Counted from the first letter of the stretch, positions 1 to 8,788 are shown. The stretch is 64,000 bases of DNA from Gemmatimonadota bacterium (GCA_009840005.1 VXOR01000101.1:108701-172700); one strand, 5' to 3'. Program-made: numbers and translations. Notes: generated from the letters alone by a model not told the origin.

Positions 1-2
1 TT

Positions 3-299
3 GGCAGCCCGGAGGTTTGGCAGTGCGAGATCCCGGGCGGTGGCGGCGAGGAGCACAAGGGGATTACCCAAAACTGGGTGCAGGCCATCCGCACGGGGGC
101 ACCGCTGTTGGCGGCGGGGACCGAGGGGATCAATGGCGTGGAGTTGGCCAACGCCATGTTGCTTTCGACGTGGACGGACGACTGGGTGCATATTCCGGTG
201 AATGAAGATTTGTACTACGAAGAGCTGCAAAAGCGGGTGGCGACCTCTAAGGTAAAGGAGGAGGGCGGACAGGTGATGGACGTGCAGGGGACGTTTTAG
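3..299 (+). CDS. Gfo/Idh/MocA family oxidoreductase, C-terminal fragment
   Basis: The reading frame is open from the window edge, so the N-terminal NAD(P)-binding domain lies outside. About 98 residues are visible. The segment NWVQAIRTGAPLLAAGTEG followed by ELANAMLLSTW is typical of the C-terminal end of Gfo/Idh/MocA sugar dehydrogenases, where a late helix closes the substrate domain. It probably oxidises or reduces a sugar or polyol in the cytoplasm. A sugar-isomerase-like gene follows on the same strand after about 100 bases, which fits a carbohydrate catabolic cluster. The family call rests only on this tail, and the substrate cannot be read. Confidence 0.7.
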   Translation, partial: GSPEVWQCEIPGGGGEEHKGITQNWVQAIRTGAPLLAAGTEGINGVELANAMLLSTWTDDWVHIPVNEDLYYEELQKRVATSKVKEEGGQVMDVQGTF

Positions 300-300
300 T

Positions 301-335
301 ATCCGCAGATGAACGCAGATGAACGCAGATGAACG
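301..335. repeat. Short tandem/dispersed repeat, CGCAGATGAA unit
   Basis: The 10-base unit GAACGCAGAT is repeated directly, preceded by ATCCGCAGAT. Close relatives lie at 19675-19713 and, in opposite orientation, at 57836-57865. All three sit between genes. Function unknown. Confidence 0.85.
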
Positions 336-401
336 TTGGTGGTGCCTTGGAGTTTCAATGCGAAAACTCGCCGCTGGCTCGAACTTTGAAAGGAGGGAAC
401 C

Positions 402-1187
402 GTGAAACTTGCGTTGATGTCAGGAAATCTGCTGTCGGCGGCAGAAATGCGGTCCGAGGGATTCGAGGCGGTGCAGATGTTTTTCGGCGGGGGAGCGGAC
501 GGGGATGCGCGGGACCCGTCGGCAGAGGATATCGACAAGGTACTACAGGCGGCCGATATCGCGCTGGCGGCGATGACCTTGCACGTCGATCTGGTCGGGC
601 CAAAGGGGGTGGTCCGGGAGGATGTCACAAGATTGCTGCGCTGCGTGGAGAAAACCGCAGCACTCGAAGGGCGTTTCGGCGACAACCCGCGACCAGTGCT
701 GGTGTGGCATCCGTCGGGGTATCCAGAGGAGGACGTTGACGATCAGGCGGTGTTCGAGGGGCTATGCAATGGGCTGATGACGGCCTGCGCGACCGCGGAG
801 CGGCTTGGTATTGTTATCGCGGTGGAAATGACGCGGGCGGGAAGTATTGACGGGGCGGAGCGATTTTTGCGGGTACAGGACCGAGTGGGGTCCAGAGCAC
901 TCAAGGCCTGCATGGACGCGGCGAACTTCGCGCCCGACCGCACTCCATTGGTGCGCGCAGTGCGGATGCTCGGCCCCGATATCGCAATCGCCCACGGCAA
1001 GGATGCGCGCTTTGCCGAGAATGGCGAGGTCGCCGACTACGGGCCGACGGGGTCGGGGTGCTTGGACTATCCGACTTATATCGGCGCGTTGCAGGAGTGG
1101 GCGCAGGTGCCCTATTTCGTTTTTGAGTACTACAGAAGTCGCGATGACATGTTGAAGGCGCGCGATGTTGTGCGGGCCTGTATGTAG
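402..1187 (+). CDS. Sugar phosphate isomerase/epimerase-like TIM barrel protein
   Basis: The 261-residue protein has the length and general pattern of xylose-isomerase-like TIM barrels (AP endonuclease 2 superfamily): an N-terminal strand MKLALMSGNLL, a histidine strand VLVWHPSGYP, the acidic strand VIAVEMTRAG, then CMDAANFAPD, IAIAHGKDAR and VFEYYRSRDD. These strands carry the His/Glu/Asp residues that normally bind a divalent metal at the barrel mouth. It would isomerise or epimerise a sugar or cyclitol in the cytoplasm. The GTG start is chosen because AAGGAGG sits just upstream. The neighbouring oxidoreductase and ABC importer suggest a shared catabolic route. The substrate is not known. 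Confidence 0.75.
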   Translation: MKLALMSGNLLSAAEMRSEGFEAVQMFFGGGADGDARDPSAEDIDKVLQAADIALAAMTLHVDLVGPKGVVREDVTRLLRCVEKTAALEGRFGDNPRPVLVWHPSGYPEEDVDDQAVFEGLCNGLMTACATAERLGIVIAVEMTRAGSIDGAERFLRVQDRVGSRALKACMDAANFAPDRTPLVRAVRMLGPDIAIAHGKDARFAENGEVADYGPTGSGCLDYPTYIGALQEWAQVPYFVFEYYRSRDDMLKARDVVRACM

Positions 1188-1222
1188 ATTTCAGCCTCTC
1201 TTAAAATCGCCGGACATATACT

Positions 1223-2293
1223 GTGAAAGAAATCGCCGTTACAAATTTCTATTCTTGGTCCATCTTCAGCCAAGAGCGCCAGATCGACTTCAACGGCCAT
1301 CTGTGGGTGCGGGATGAGGGCAATATCTTGATCGATCCGGTGCCCATGACAGCGGCTGACTTGGAGCAGTTCGACCAATTGGGCGGAGCTACTTGGATCG
1401 TGCTGACCAATCGCGACCACGAGCGCGAAGCCGCCTTTTTTCAGGACCGTACCGGTGCTCGCATCGCTGCCCACCGCGCCGATGCCGACCTGTTTGACCA
1501 GCCACCGGATCGTCAGTTGGACGACGGAGAGGAGATCGTTCCCGGGCTCCAAGTGGTGCATTTGGCGCATGGCAAGAGTCCGGGTGAGATTGCCCTGTAC
1601 TGGCCGACTCTCAAGCTGGTCTTAGCAGGCGATCTGGTCGTCGGTGCGCCGCTAGGTCGCATTACTCTGCTGCCGGACGCCAAGCTCGCCGATCCGCCAC
1701 AAGCCGCCTTGGGTCTGCGCAAATTATTGCAACTCGATTTTGACGCTCTGTTGATGGGCGATGGTCATTCCGTTCTACACGACGCCCGCCGACTGTTGCT
1801 CGAATGCTTGGAGGAACGGACCGACATTTACATCAACAAGATCAATGTAGAGGATATTCCTTGGACGTCGGGGGGTGGACCTGCGGGCTACCGCTGGGAG
1901 ATCAAGGATATCGACCCGCTCATCGGTGGCCAGCATCTGGGCTACTGCCTCTTCCGCCTGTTCGCTGGCCAGTCGATCTGTCCGCAGCACTTTCATCACT
2001 TTGAAGAGGAAATGTTCTACATCCTCGAAGGGGCTTGCACGCTGATCAGTCCCCGAGGTTCAGTGGCGGTAGAACGGGGTGACTTTATCGCCTTCCCACC
2101 CGGTCCCCGCAGCGCCCACAAATTCACCAATCAAGGCCAGCAGCCCTGTGTGCTATTAGCCTTGAGCAATGTCTTGACGCACGATTTGGCCCAATATCCC
2201 AATTCCGACAAAATTAACATCCGTTCCTTAGGCCGACAGCGCATTTTCCGCCGCGCCGACGCAGTGGATTACTGGTCAGGCGAAACGGATTGA
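1223..2293 (+). CDS. Metallo-beta-lactamase-like domain fused to a cupin domain
   Basis: There are two domains in 356 residues. Residues about 1-195 resemble a metallo-beta-lactamase-fold hydrolase: LTNRDHEREA stands where HxHxDH is expected, then HGKSPGEIALYW, LAGDLVVG and LLMGDGHSVL. The first two metal histidines of the HxHxDH motif are absent (Asn-Arg-Asp-His is seen), so a two-metal active site is doubtful. Residues about 235-335 are a cupin, with CPQHFHHFEEEMFYILEGAC giving the His-His-Glu metal-binding set and GDFIAFPPG the second motif. The start is a GTG. The gene lies between the isomerase-like and isochorismatase-like genes, 9 bases from the latter, so co-transcription is likely. 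It may act on or sense a cyclic or acidic sugar derivative, which is inference. Confidence 0.75.
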   Translation: MKEIAVTNFYSWSIFSQERQIDFNGHLWVRDEGNILIDPVPMTAADLEQFDQLGGATWIVLTNRDHEREAAFFQDRTGARIAAHRADADLFDQPPDRQLDDGEEIVPGLQVVHLAHGKSPGEIALYWPTLKLVLAGDLVVGAPLGRITLLPDAKLADPPQAALGLRKLLQLDFDALLMGDGHSVLHDARRLLLECLEERTDIYINKINVEDIPWTSGGGPAGYRWEIKDIDPLIGGQHLGYCLFRLFAGQSICPQHFHHFEEEMFYILEGACTLISPRGSVAVERGDFIAFPPGPRSAHKFTNQGQQPCVLLALSNVLTHDLAQYPNSDKINIRSLGRQRIFRRADAVDYWSGETD

Positions 2294-2302
2294 GAGGACA
2301 AT

Positions 2303-3046
2303 ATGAGCAACTTTTTGCGACTCAATCTCCGTTCTCAGCTTCTTGCACAAGACGAAGGCGGCCATGCTATCTGGCAGGTGCAGACTAGCACTCAAGAATG
2401 GGCGGCGGATCAGACCGCACTCTTGCTGTGCGACGTGTGGAACGGCCACTGGTGCCGCGGCGCGGTCGAGCGTCTCGAAGCCATGATCGAGCGGATGGAC
2501 GCGGTAGTCAAAACGGTGCGTGCGGCCGGTGGTCAGATCGTCCACGCGCCTTCGGATACCATGGATTTTTACGCCAATGCGCCAGCGCGTCAGCGCACGC
2601 TTGCGGCCCCCCAAGTTGCGCCGCCGCCCGACGCCGAGCGTCCGGATCCGCCCTTGCCAGTGGATGCCTCAGATCATGGGTCGGATACGGGCGAGACTGA
2701 GACCTATAAGGCTTGGAATCGGCAGCATCCGGGGATTGGGATCGACCAAGAGCGGGATATTATTTCGGATAAGGGGACGGAGGTGTATAGTTACTTGCAG
2801 CACCAGGGGATCGCCCATCTGTTGATTATGGGTGTTCATACCAACATGTGCGTTTTGCACCGGACTTTTGCCATTAAGCAGATGGTGAGGTGGGGAGTGG
2901 ATGTGGCGTTGATTCGCGACTTGACTGACGCGATGTACAATCCGGCCATGCCGCCCTACGTCAGCCACGACGCGGGCACGAGCTTGGTGGTCGAGTTTAT
3001 CGAAAAATTTTGGTGTCCGAGCATGGAGAGCAAAGATATAATATAA
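2303..3046 (+). CDS. Isochorismatase-family cysteine hydrolase
   Basis: At 247 residues this fits the isochorismatase/nicotinamidase fold. The N-terminal strand TALLLCDVWNGHW supplies the catalytic Asp (about residue 43), and GVHTNMCVLHRTFAIKQM supplies the nucleophilic Cys at about residue 183. A Lys in the DIISDKGTEVYSYL stretch could complete the Asp-Lys-Cys triad. The expected reaction is hydrolysis of an amide or a vinyl-ether-type bond in a small molecule. It follows the MBL-cupin gene by 9 bases, so the two are probably co-translated. The HPGIGIDQERD insertion before the triad Lys is longer than in nicotinamidases, so nicotinamide is not a safe substrate guess. Confidence 0.8.
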   Translation: MSNFLRLNLRSQLLAQDEGGHAIWQVQTSTQEWAADQTALLLCDVWNGHWCRGAVERLEAMIERMDAVVKTVRAAGGQIVHAPSDTMDFYANAPARQRTLAAPQVAPPPDAERPDPPLPVDASDHGSDTGETETYKAWNRQHPGIGIDQERDIISDKGTEVYSYLQHQGIAHLLIMGVHTNMCVLHRTFAIKQMVRWGVDVALIRDLTDAMYNPAMPPYVSHDAGTSLVVEFIEKFWCPSMESKDII

Positions 3047-3130
3047 TTGAGGGGCATCGCGCCCCATTAATCAAGATCGTCTATGCACAGGCGATTCGCA
3101 CCTAAAAGCAAACCTAAAGGAGGTGCTTTT

Positions 3131-4027
3131 ATGCGACTCATCAGCACGTTTTGCCTCATGCTGGCCCTTGTACTGGCTGGTACTGCCCATGCCCACATCG
3201 GCGAAAAGGTCTTTCTGATATTCGAGATCCCGGACGCCGATTTGGAGGATATTGATCTCTTTGATGCGGATATTTCCGACTGGGAGGACGTGGTCGGCGA
3301 TGCTTCGCTCACGCCTGAGGATTTTTTCGCCGATCCAACCGTCGGCGATGGTGCCTCGTACAACCCGGCTGATATGGACTACCGGCTCTGGCTTGGTTGG
3401 AGCGAGACCAACAATCGACTCTATTTAGCCGCCGAGCGCATTGACGATATCTATATCAACGAGTACGGCGGCGGCGCACCCGCTACGGTGTGGCAATACG
3501 ACTCGGTCGAGTTCATGGTGGATGGCGATCACTCCGGAGGTCAGTACAATTTTAATAACAGCGAGACCATGACCGACGAGGAGAAGGCGCGCAACCAAAA
3601 CTCGCAGGCCCAGAAGTGGAACGCGATCTTCGACGCGCCCGACGGGCGCATTCTGGGGTATCCGGGCCGAGCCGAGTGGCTCAACTCAACACCGCTGAGC
3701 GACGGCGGCGGCGGATCGACCGGCGGTGGGCCAACCGTGTCAGTCCTCGAGATTTATGTCACGCCCTACGACGATATTATCTTCGCCGATCAAGAGGGTA
3801 GCGTGGCTACGGACCTAGAGGCCGGCAACATTATTGGCCTCCAAATCGCCATGCCCGACTTCGACGAAGCGCCTCAGCAGTACCGGGGCTACCACACTCT
3901 CTCTGGCCAAGCGGCGACCTTTCGCTTTGCCGAGCGTTTCGTCGATGCCCGGCTAGTCGGTGCCGACGAAGCCACTGCGGTTGCCGATCTATCTTGGGCG
4001 CGGATCAAGGCGAGTTTTAACGAGTAG
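3131..4027 (+). CDS. Secreted CBM9-like/DOMON-like protein
   Basis: The start at the second in-frame Met is chosen because AAAGGAGGTG lies right before it and it begins a clean signal peptide (MRLISTFCLMLALVLAGTA, cleavage near HAH). The mature part has the pattern of carbohydrate-binding family 9-like domains: DYRLWLGWSETNNRLYLAAE, then VWQYDSVEFMVDGDHSG, then a late strand ending AATFRFAERFVDARLV. A Gly-rich linker SDGGGGSTGGGP sits near residue 195. It is probably exported and binds or presents glycans before uptake by the ABC importer encoded next. A perfect hairpin terminator follows, so it ends its own transcript. No catalytic domain was recognised. Confidence 0.65.
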   Translation: MRLISTFCLMLALVLAGTAHAHIGEKVFLIFEIPDADLEDIDLFDADISDWEDVVGDASLTPEDFFADPTVGDGASYNPADMDYRLWLGWSETNNRLYLAAERIDDIYINEYGGGAPATVWQYDSVEFMVDGDHSGGQYNFNNSETMTDEEKARNQNSQAQKWNAIFDAPDGRILGYPGRAEWLNSTPLSDGGGGSTGGGPTVSVLEIYVTPYDDIIFADQEGSVATDLEAGNIIGLQIAMPDFDEAPQQYRGYHTLSGQAATFRFAERFVDARLVGADEATAVADLSWARIKASFNE

Positions 4028-4038
4028 GTTTTCTACTT

Positions 4039-4079
4039 TTACCCCTGCGAAGGAGGTCGCACTTCTCTCGCAGGGGTAA
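4039..4079 (+). terminator. Rho-independent terminator after the CBM9-like gene
   Basis: A perfect 12-bp stem TTACCCCTGCGA/TCGCAGGGGTAA encloses a 17-base loop and is followed by an AATTTTATCTTT run. It lies 11 bases past the stop codon at 4027 and separates the secreted protein gene from the ABC transporter genes. Confidence 0.85.
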
Positions 4080-4152
4080 TTTTATCTTTGAAGCCAAGCC
4101 GTCTGGAAATTCTTGGTGTGCCTCAAGTGCGAGGAGCGGTTTCTATGGGTCG

Positions 4153-6465
4153 ATGTTATCGATTCTTTTGAAAATAACAACACTTAACAAAGTCATCGGC
4201 TGGACGGTCGTTGTGTTGGGGCTGCTTTGCGGCCCGGTGTCAGCGCAAGCGGCGACACGAGTTGAAGTACCCATTTTTGAGGGCGGTGCGGGACTGGATT
4301 TTTTCTTTTTTGCGGCACGCGAGTACGAAAAGGTCCGTCCCGATGTGCAGATCGATCTCTACGGCGATCCGCGCATTGCCGACAAGGTGCGGGTGCGGAT
4401 TCTCGAAGGGACGTTCCCGGAAGTCAGCAACGCGGGTCTCAATTATTGGGCACTGATCCGCAATGGCGAGATCCTACCCCTCGACGACTTTTTGGACGGG
4501 CCGAGTTGGGACGGGGACCAGACTTGGCGCGAATCCTTCCTGCCCGGCAGCCTCGACCGCTATGAGTACGAGGGCAAGATCTACGGCATTCCCTTCCTCT
4601 ACTCGGTTTACGCCGTTTGGTACAACAAGAACATGTTCGAAGAGCACGGCTGGGTACCGCCGCGCACTTGGGATGAGTTTTTCGCCCTCTGCGAGCAAAT
4701 CCGCGCCGCAGGGGTCTGGCCGCTGGCCTTTCAGGGGCGCTATCCGGGCTATATCGGCGGCGTGACCGACAACGCCTATTATCACCTCGCTGGCCGCGAG
4801 CGGTTCTACGAGCAGAAGGATCTAGTGCCGGGCAGTTTCGCCAATCCCGAATTTGTGACGGCGCTTGGGCTTATTCAGCGTACGGCGCAGGAGTACTTCC
4901 AGCCCGGTGCCCTCGGCATGAGCCACACCGAGGCGCAGCTCGAGTTTTTCTTGGGGCATACGGCGATGGTTTTTTGCGGCTCTTGGCTCAAGAGCGAGAT
5001 GATGGGCAAAATCCCCGATGGCTTTCGCTTAGGGGCATTTAATTTGCCCGTAGTCGAAGGGGGAGCTGGCGAACCCGGTGCCATATATACTGGTGCCGGG
5101 TATTACTTTGCCTTCAAAAACAGCGCCCACCCCGAGTTGGGCGTGGATTTTCTGCGCTTTATGACCTCGCAGGAGATGGCGGGTACCTTTGCCGAGATGC
5201 GCGATGTTTTGGTGGCCGTTGATGGGGCGATGGAGGGACGGACTAGCGAAGATTTGCAGGACTTGGTGGCGCTGGCGCAGCAGGCGACTACGACCTATGG
5301 CACGGCTCCGGGCGAGGGCTTCCCGGAGATGGACCAGTTTCTCAACGATGTGCGCTTCAAGATCGTCAATGGGCAGATGACGCCCGCGGAAGGGGCCGAA
5401 GAGTTGGAGTCAGCGGCTGAAGCGGTGCGCAACCGCAGCCAGCACCCGGATCAGATCACCATCCGCCACCTGTGGAAACCCGCGCTGCTGTTGGGCCTGT
5501 TGGCGCTGGCGATGGGCTATTGGTTTTACACGACGGCGCGGCAATGGCGCGAAAGACAGACGGGCCAAGCTCCTCGACCTACTAGTACTGTGCGTCTGCC
5601 TTGGACGGGGGTAGTGTTCTTCGTCGGTCCGGCCGCAGCGTTTTACACGCTCTTCGTGGTGGTGCCCAGCATCAAGTCCTTCGTCTGGAGCGCGATGCGC
5701 TGGGATGGGCTGACCGAGATGGCCTTCGTCGGGCTGTTGCACTTCCAGCGGCTGCTGTTTGAGAGCGACGAGTTCTGGATCGCGCTGTCGAATAATCTCT
5801 TCATCATGTTCATCATCCCGCTCTGCGTGTTACCGCTGGCGCTTTTTCTAGCGGTGTGCATCAGCCGCGAGGTAGTAGGGGCCAAGCTCTTCCGCATCGT
5901 CTTCTTCTTTTCCAACATCCTCGGCGGTGTCGCGGCGACGCTGCTGTGGATGCACTTGTACAATCCACAAGGCGGGCCGATCAACACGGTGTTGGTGGCC
6001 TTGGGCTTGGAGGGGTTTGAGGGGTTTGCTTGGCTGGCGCAGGACAATCTTTACTGGGCGCTGATACCCATGTCGATCTGGGGTGCGGCTGGGTTTAACA
6101 TGGTGCTGTTTTTGGCGGCGATGGAGAGCATTCCGCAGAGCATGTACGAGGCGGCCGACATCGACGGGGCCTCGGCTTGGCGGCAGTTTTGGTCGATTAC
6201 CGTGCCGCTGATTTGGGAGGTGTTGTCGATAGCGATTGTGTTTATGATCATCGGCGGGATGAAGGCGTTTGAGGTGATTTGGCTGCTGACCAATCAGCGG
6301 CCGACGACCGACAACCACGTGATTGGCACGCGGATGGTGCAGGCGATGTTTACTGAGTTTAAGGTGGGGGAGGCTACGGCGATTGCCGTGCTGCTCTTTT
6401 TGATCGTCTTCTTTGGCACTACCGCGACCTTGCGCGCGATGAAGCGCGAAGCTGTGGAGTTTTGA
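4153..6465 (+). CDS. ABC sugar importer: solute-binding protein fused to a MalF-type permease
   Basis: The 770-residue protein joins two parts that are usually separate genes. After a signal anchor (residues about 12-32) comes a family-1-like extracellular solute-binding domain to about residue 430, with YGIPFLYSVYAVWYNKNMFE, then HTAMVFCGSWLKSEM, then TGAGYYFAFKNSAHPELG. One transmembrane helix (LLLGLLALAMGYWFY) returns the chain to the membrane. Residues about 490-770 are a six-helix permease with the EAA loop YEAADIDGASAWRQFWSITV that contacts the ATPase. The second permease gene follows directly. No ATP-binding subunit is nearby, so a shared ATPase encoded elsewhere is expected. The fusion would tether the binding protein to the translocation pore. 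Confidence 0.88.
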   Translation: MLSILLKITTLNKVIGWTVVVLGLLCGPVSAQAATRVEVPIFEGGAGLDFFFFAAREYEKVRPDVQIDLYGDPRIADKVRVRILEGTFPEVSNAGLNYWALIRNGEILPLDDFLDGPSWDGDQTWRESFLPGSLDRYEYEGKIYGIPFLYSVYAVWYNKNMFEEHGWVPPRTWDEFFALCEQIRAAGVWPLAFQGRYPGYIGGVTDNAYYHLAGRERFYEQKDLVPGSFANPEFVTALGLIQRTAQEYFQPGALGMSHTEAQLEFFLGHTAMVFCGSWLKSEMMGKIPDGFRLGAFNLPVVEGGAGEPGAIYTGAGYYFAFKNSAHPELGVDFLRFMTSQEMAGTFAEMRDVLVAVDGAMEGRTSEDLQDLVALAQQATTTYGTAPGEGFPEMDQFLNDVRFKIVNGQMTPAEGAEELESAAEAVRNRSQHPDQITIRHLWKPALLLGLLALAMGYWFYTTARQWRERQTGQAPRPTSTVRLPWTGVVFFVGPAAAFYTLFVVVPSIKSFVWSAMRWDGLTEMAFVGLLHFQRLLFESDEFWIALSNNLFIMFIIPLCVLPLALFLAVCISREVVGAKLFRIVFFFSNILGGVAATLLWMHLYNPQGGPINTVLVALGLEGFEGFAWLAQDNLYWALIPMSIWGAAGFNMVLFLAAMESIPQSMYEAADIDGASAWRQFWSITVPLIWEVLSIAIVFMIIGGMKAFEVIWLLTNQRPTTDNHVIGTRMVQAMFTEFKVGEATAIAVLLFLIVFFGTTATLRAMKREAVEF

Positions 6466-6467
6466 AC

Positions 6468-7325
6468 ATGGCGGAACAAGATAAATTTTCCATTGCCAAA
6501 CCTTTCGTCTATTTGGCGCTATGCGGCTATCTGACGGTTGTGGTCTATCCGATGCTGTGGCTGTTGTACACTTCGCTGAAGACCGACCGCGAGATTTTTC
6601 TCAACCCTTTCAGTCTGCCCGAGCTTGGCGATTTGCAGTGGATCAACTTTACCAACGCTTGGACTAAGGGGCACTTCGGCGACTATTTCTTCAACAGCGT
6701 CTTTTTGACTATCTCGACGGTGGCGGTCTCCATGCTGCTGGCGGCGATGGCGGCCTACGCGCTGGCGCGCTTTCGCTTCTTTGGCGTGCGGCCGATGTTT
6801 TTCTACTTCTTGGCCGGGCTGATGATTCCATTGCAACTGTCTATTGTGCCGCTCTTTTTTCAGATGAAGGATTTTGGGCTGCTCAACTCGCGGCTGGGTA
6901 TCTTGATAGTCTATGTGGCCTTTGGGATGCCGTTTGCCATCTTTATTCTCACGGGGTTTTTCAAGTCTTTGCCCTCTGGATTGCACGAGTCGGCGCTGAT
7001 AGATGGGGCGGGGGAGTTTCGGGCGTTTTGGTCGATTATGTTGCCGTTGGCGCGGCCGGGGCTTATTACGGTGGGGATCTTCGCCTTTTTGGGGACTTGG
7101 AACGAGTTTTTCATGGCCTTTATGTTTCTGTCCGGAGAGGGGTCACAAGCATTGCGCACGCTGCCGTTGGGGTTGGCTAATATCACTATTGTCAGTCAGT
7201 ATCGCAGCGATTGGGGCATGGCTTTTGCCGGGTTGGTGCTGATTATGGCTCCGACGATGCTGGTGTATGCTTTTTTGCAGCAATATCTGACGAAGGGGAT
7301 TACTGTTGGGGCGTTGAAGGGGTAG
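6468..7325 (+). CDS. ABC sugar importer, MalG-type permease
   Basis: The 285-residue inner-membrane protein has about six transmembrane helices and the EAA motif HESALIDGAGEFRAFWSIML, followed by the LARPGLITVGIFAFLGTWNEFFMA segment typical of MalG/UgpE-like permeases. It pairs with the upstream binding protein-permease fusion to form the heterodimeric channel. The ATG at 6468 is preferred because TGGAG lies 9 bases upstream. A TTG at 6462 would overlap the previous stop. It is translationally close to the upstream gene, so a two-gene operon is likely. The transported sugar is unknown. Confidence 0.9.
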   Translation: MAEQDKFSIAKPFVYLALCGYLTVVVYPMLWLLYTSLKTDREIFLNPFSLPELGDLQWINFTNAWTKGHFGDYFFNSVFLTISTVAVSMLLAAMAAYALARFRFFGVRPMFFYFLAGLMIPLQLSIVPLFFQMKDFGLLNSRLGILIVYVAFGMPFAIFILTGFFKSLPSGLHESALIDGAGEFRAFWSIMLPLARPGLITVGIFAFLGTWNEFFMAFMFLSGEGSQALRTLPLGLANITIVSQYRSDWGMAFAGLVLIMAPTMLVYAFLQQYLTKGITVGALKG

Positions 7326-7352
7326 GGAGGGTGAGGAGGGTGGAGCGATTTT

Positions 7353-8474
7353 TTATTTAACAAGTGCCTCTCGATGTGTCTTGTGAGATTCCTCGTATAA
7401 GGTCATCACGTCCAAATCTGGAACTTCTTCTGGTGCAAAGTACCACTTTGCAATGAGCTTCTCGCCATCCATAGCCTGTACTTTAAGATCAAAGACCACC
7501 TTTTGGGTTGGGTATGTTAATTCAAGTTTATCGCGCACTTGCTTCAGATCTACTGGGAAAGCAGCACCTTGCTTGGGCGCAGTGAGTTTGACATGCACGA
7601 AAAGCGGCGATTGTTGATTGAAAGTATCCAATCCGTGTACCAGCCCGAGAACATCGAGATAGTAGCGAAGCAACATTTCCTTATTGCGATCAATGACAAT
7701 ATCTCCTACCAGAGCACGGACGAGTGTATGTACGAAACGGACTAGATAGTCAACCTGTTTACTGCTCAAGGTTAGGCTAGTACCCTGCTCGGAACTTGAG
7801 AGAGTCAATGCGTCTTCAGAGACAGAGAAGCTATTTTTATGTACAACCTCATGGCGATACGGCAGCAGTTGGCAAAAGAGCGTCTTGGTATAAGTGTAAA
7901 GGTACGGTTGGCTTTTGAATAGAGACGGAAGTTGGAGATTAGATTCTTTTTTTAGCAACTTCACCTTGCCCTTAAAAGACCAAGGGACGTTTACACAATT
8001 CTCTTCAAAGATCCATTCAAAGACCATATCCAGCGCTTTGAAGGAAGCAATAAAAGTGAGGGGCATCATGGCGTTTATAATTGATGCATTGTAAAGAGAG
8101 GAAAAGTGCTCTTCAGAGACCATTTCTACATTACAAAACTCATCGCCGCTCGTGAGTTCGATTACTGGTGGGGCATCCTTGCCCTGCACCCTATCATAGT
8201 GCTTTTCCAGAAAACTGAGAAACCAGACTTCATAATCCAATTTAGTCCGAAGCGCTGTATTTTGGGCGTTAGTCGTTTCCTTATTTTCTCGTTTTGATCT
8301 GATCTTTGCAAAAAGTTTTACGACCTCGGGCGCATAAAGGCGTTCACCACAACGAAGACAAACCGCAGCTTGAACTTTTACGATCTCCGTGTGATTGCCA
8401 ACTCGTAGAATTTTCTCTACTTCCTTTTCAACAATATCGCCACTGCACACTGGACATTTTTCAAACGGAGTCAT
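7353..8474 (-). CDS. YgiT/MqsA-type zinc-finger protein with a long unknown C-terminal domain
   Basis: The first ~60 residues are a YgiT-type zinc finger: CPVCSG near the start and CLRCGERLYAPEVV about 28 residues later give two CxxC pairs. Such fingers occur at the N-terminus of MqsA-like antitoxins. The usual helix-turn-helix is not seen. About 300 further residues follow with no family I recognise. They are mixed alpha/beta, with a helical stretch (ALDMVFEWIFEENCVNVPWS) and a long Lys-rich mid part. Its start overlaps the DUF4258 gene by one base (TAATG), with AGGAGG inside the end of that gene, so the two are translationally coupled. Base composition is more AT-rich than neighbouring metabolic genes, which suggests acquisition. 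Confidence 0.6.
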   Translation of the reverse strand: MTPFEKCPVCSGDIVEKEVEKILRVGNHTEIVKVQAAVCLRCGERLYAPEVVKLFAKIRSKRENKETTNAQNTALRTKLDYEVWFLSFLEKHYDRVQGKDAPPVIELTSGDEFCNVEMVSEEHFSSLYNASIINAMMPLTFIASFKALDMVFEWIFEENCVNVPWSFKGKVKLLKKESNLQLPSLFKSQPYLYTYTKTLFCQLLPYRHEVVHKNSFSVSEDALTLSSSEQGTSLTLSSKQVDYLVRFVHTLVRALVGDIVIDRNKEMLLRYYLDVLGLVHGLDTFNQQSPLFVHVKLTAPKQGAAFPVDLKQVRDKLELTYPTQKVVFDLKVQAMDGEKLIAKWYFAPEEVPDLDVMTLYEESHKTHREALVK

Positions 8475-8788
8475 TACTCTATCCTCCTTTTACGCCAATC
8501 GATCCAACGTGTTGGATCTGGGCGATAAACAGTAATCAAAGTTGCCTGTTGAATCTCCTCATTGTAAGACCAAACGCTATGGATTGGTTCTCCATCTACG
8601 TTTGTTCCGTATATCAGACAACTTGGGTATGGTTGATCGCTTGGGTAATCTTTGATAATTTCACCATTGCGTACGGAATAGAATATTTCTTCAAAATCTA
8701 ATCCGTCGTCTTGGGCTTCTTCGTCTGCATGATTGGTGATATAGTAATTTTGAGAATTTATAGCTTGGATGATGTTCTGGATATCCAT
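8474..8788 (-). CDS. DUF4258-type small toxin-like protein
   Basis: At 104 residues it has the DUF4258 pattern: an early YYITNHADEEAQDDGLDFEEI segment with a His followed by acidic residues, a central IKDYPSDQPYPSCLIYG strand, and a late LITVYRPDPTRW strand. This RelE/BrnT-like fold is common in type II toxin genes. It has a good AAGGAG ribosome site before its ATG. It overlaps the downstream zinc-finger gene by one base in a toxin-first order, as in mqsRA. The low GC matches its partner. Toxicity is inferred from family and context; the partner is much larger than a standard antitoxin. Confidence 0.65.
   Translation of the reverse strand: MDIQNIIQAINSQNYYITNHADEEAQDDGLDFEEIFYSVRNGEIIKDYPSDQPYPSCLIYGTNVDGEPIHSVWSYNEEIQQATLITVYRPDPTRWIDWRKRRIE

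Noticed and set aside
301..335. The repeated CGCAGATGAA units might be a small CRISPR array.
   Set aside because: The units are 10 bases in direct succession without spacers, and no cas gene is nearby.
1223..1800. A beta-lactamase activity was considered for the MBL-like domain.
   Set aside because: The HxHxDH metal motif is not intact and the gene sits in a catabolic cluster.
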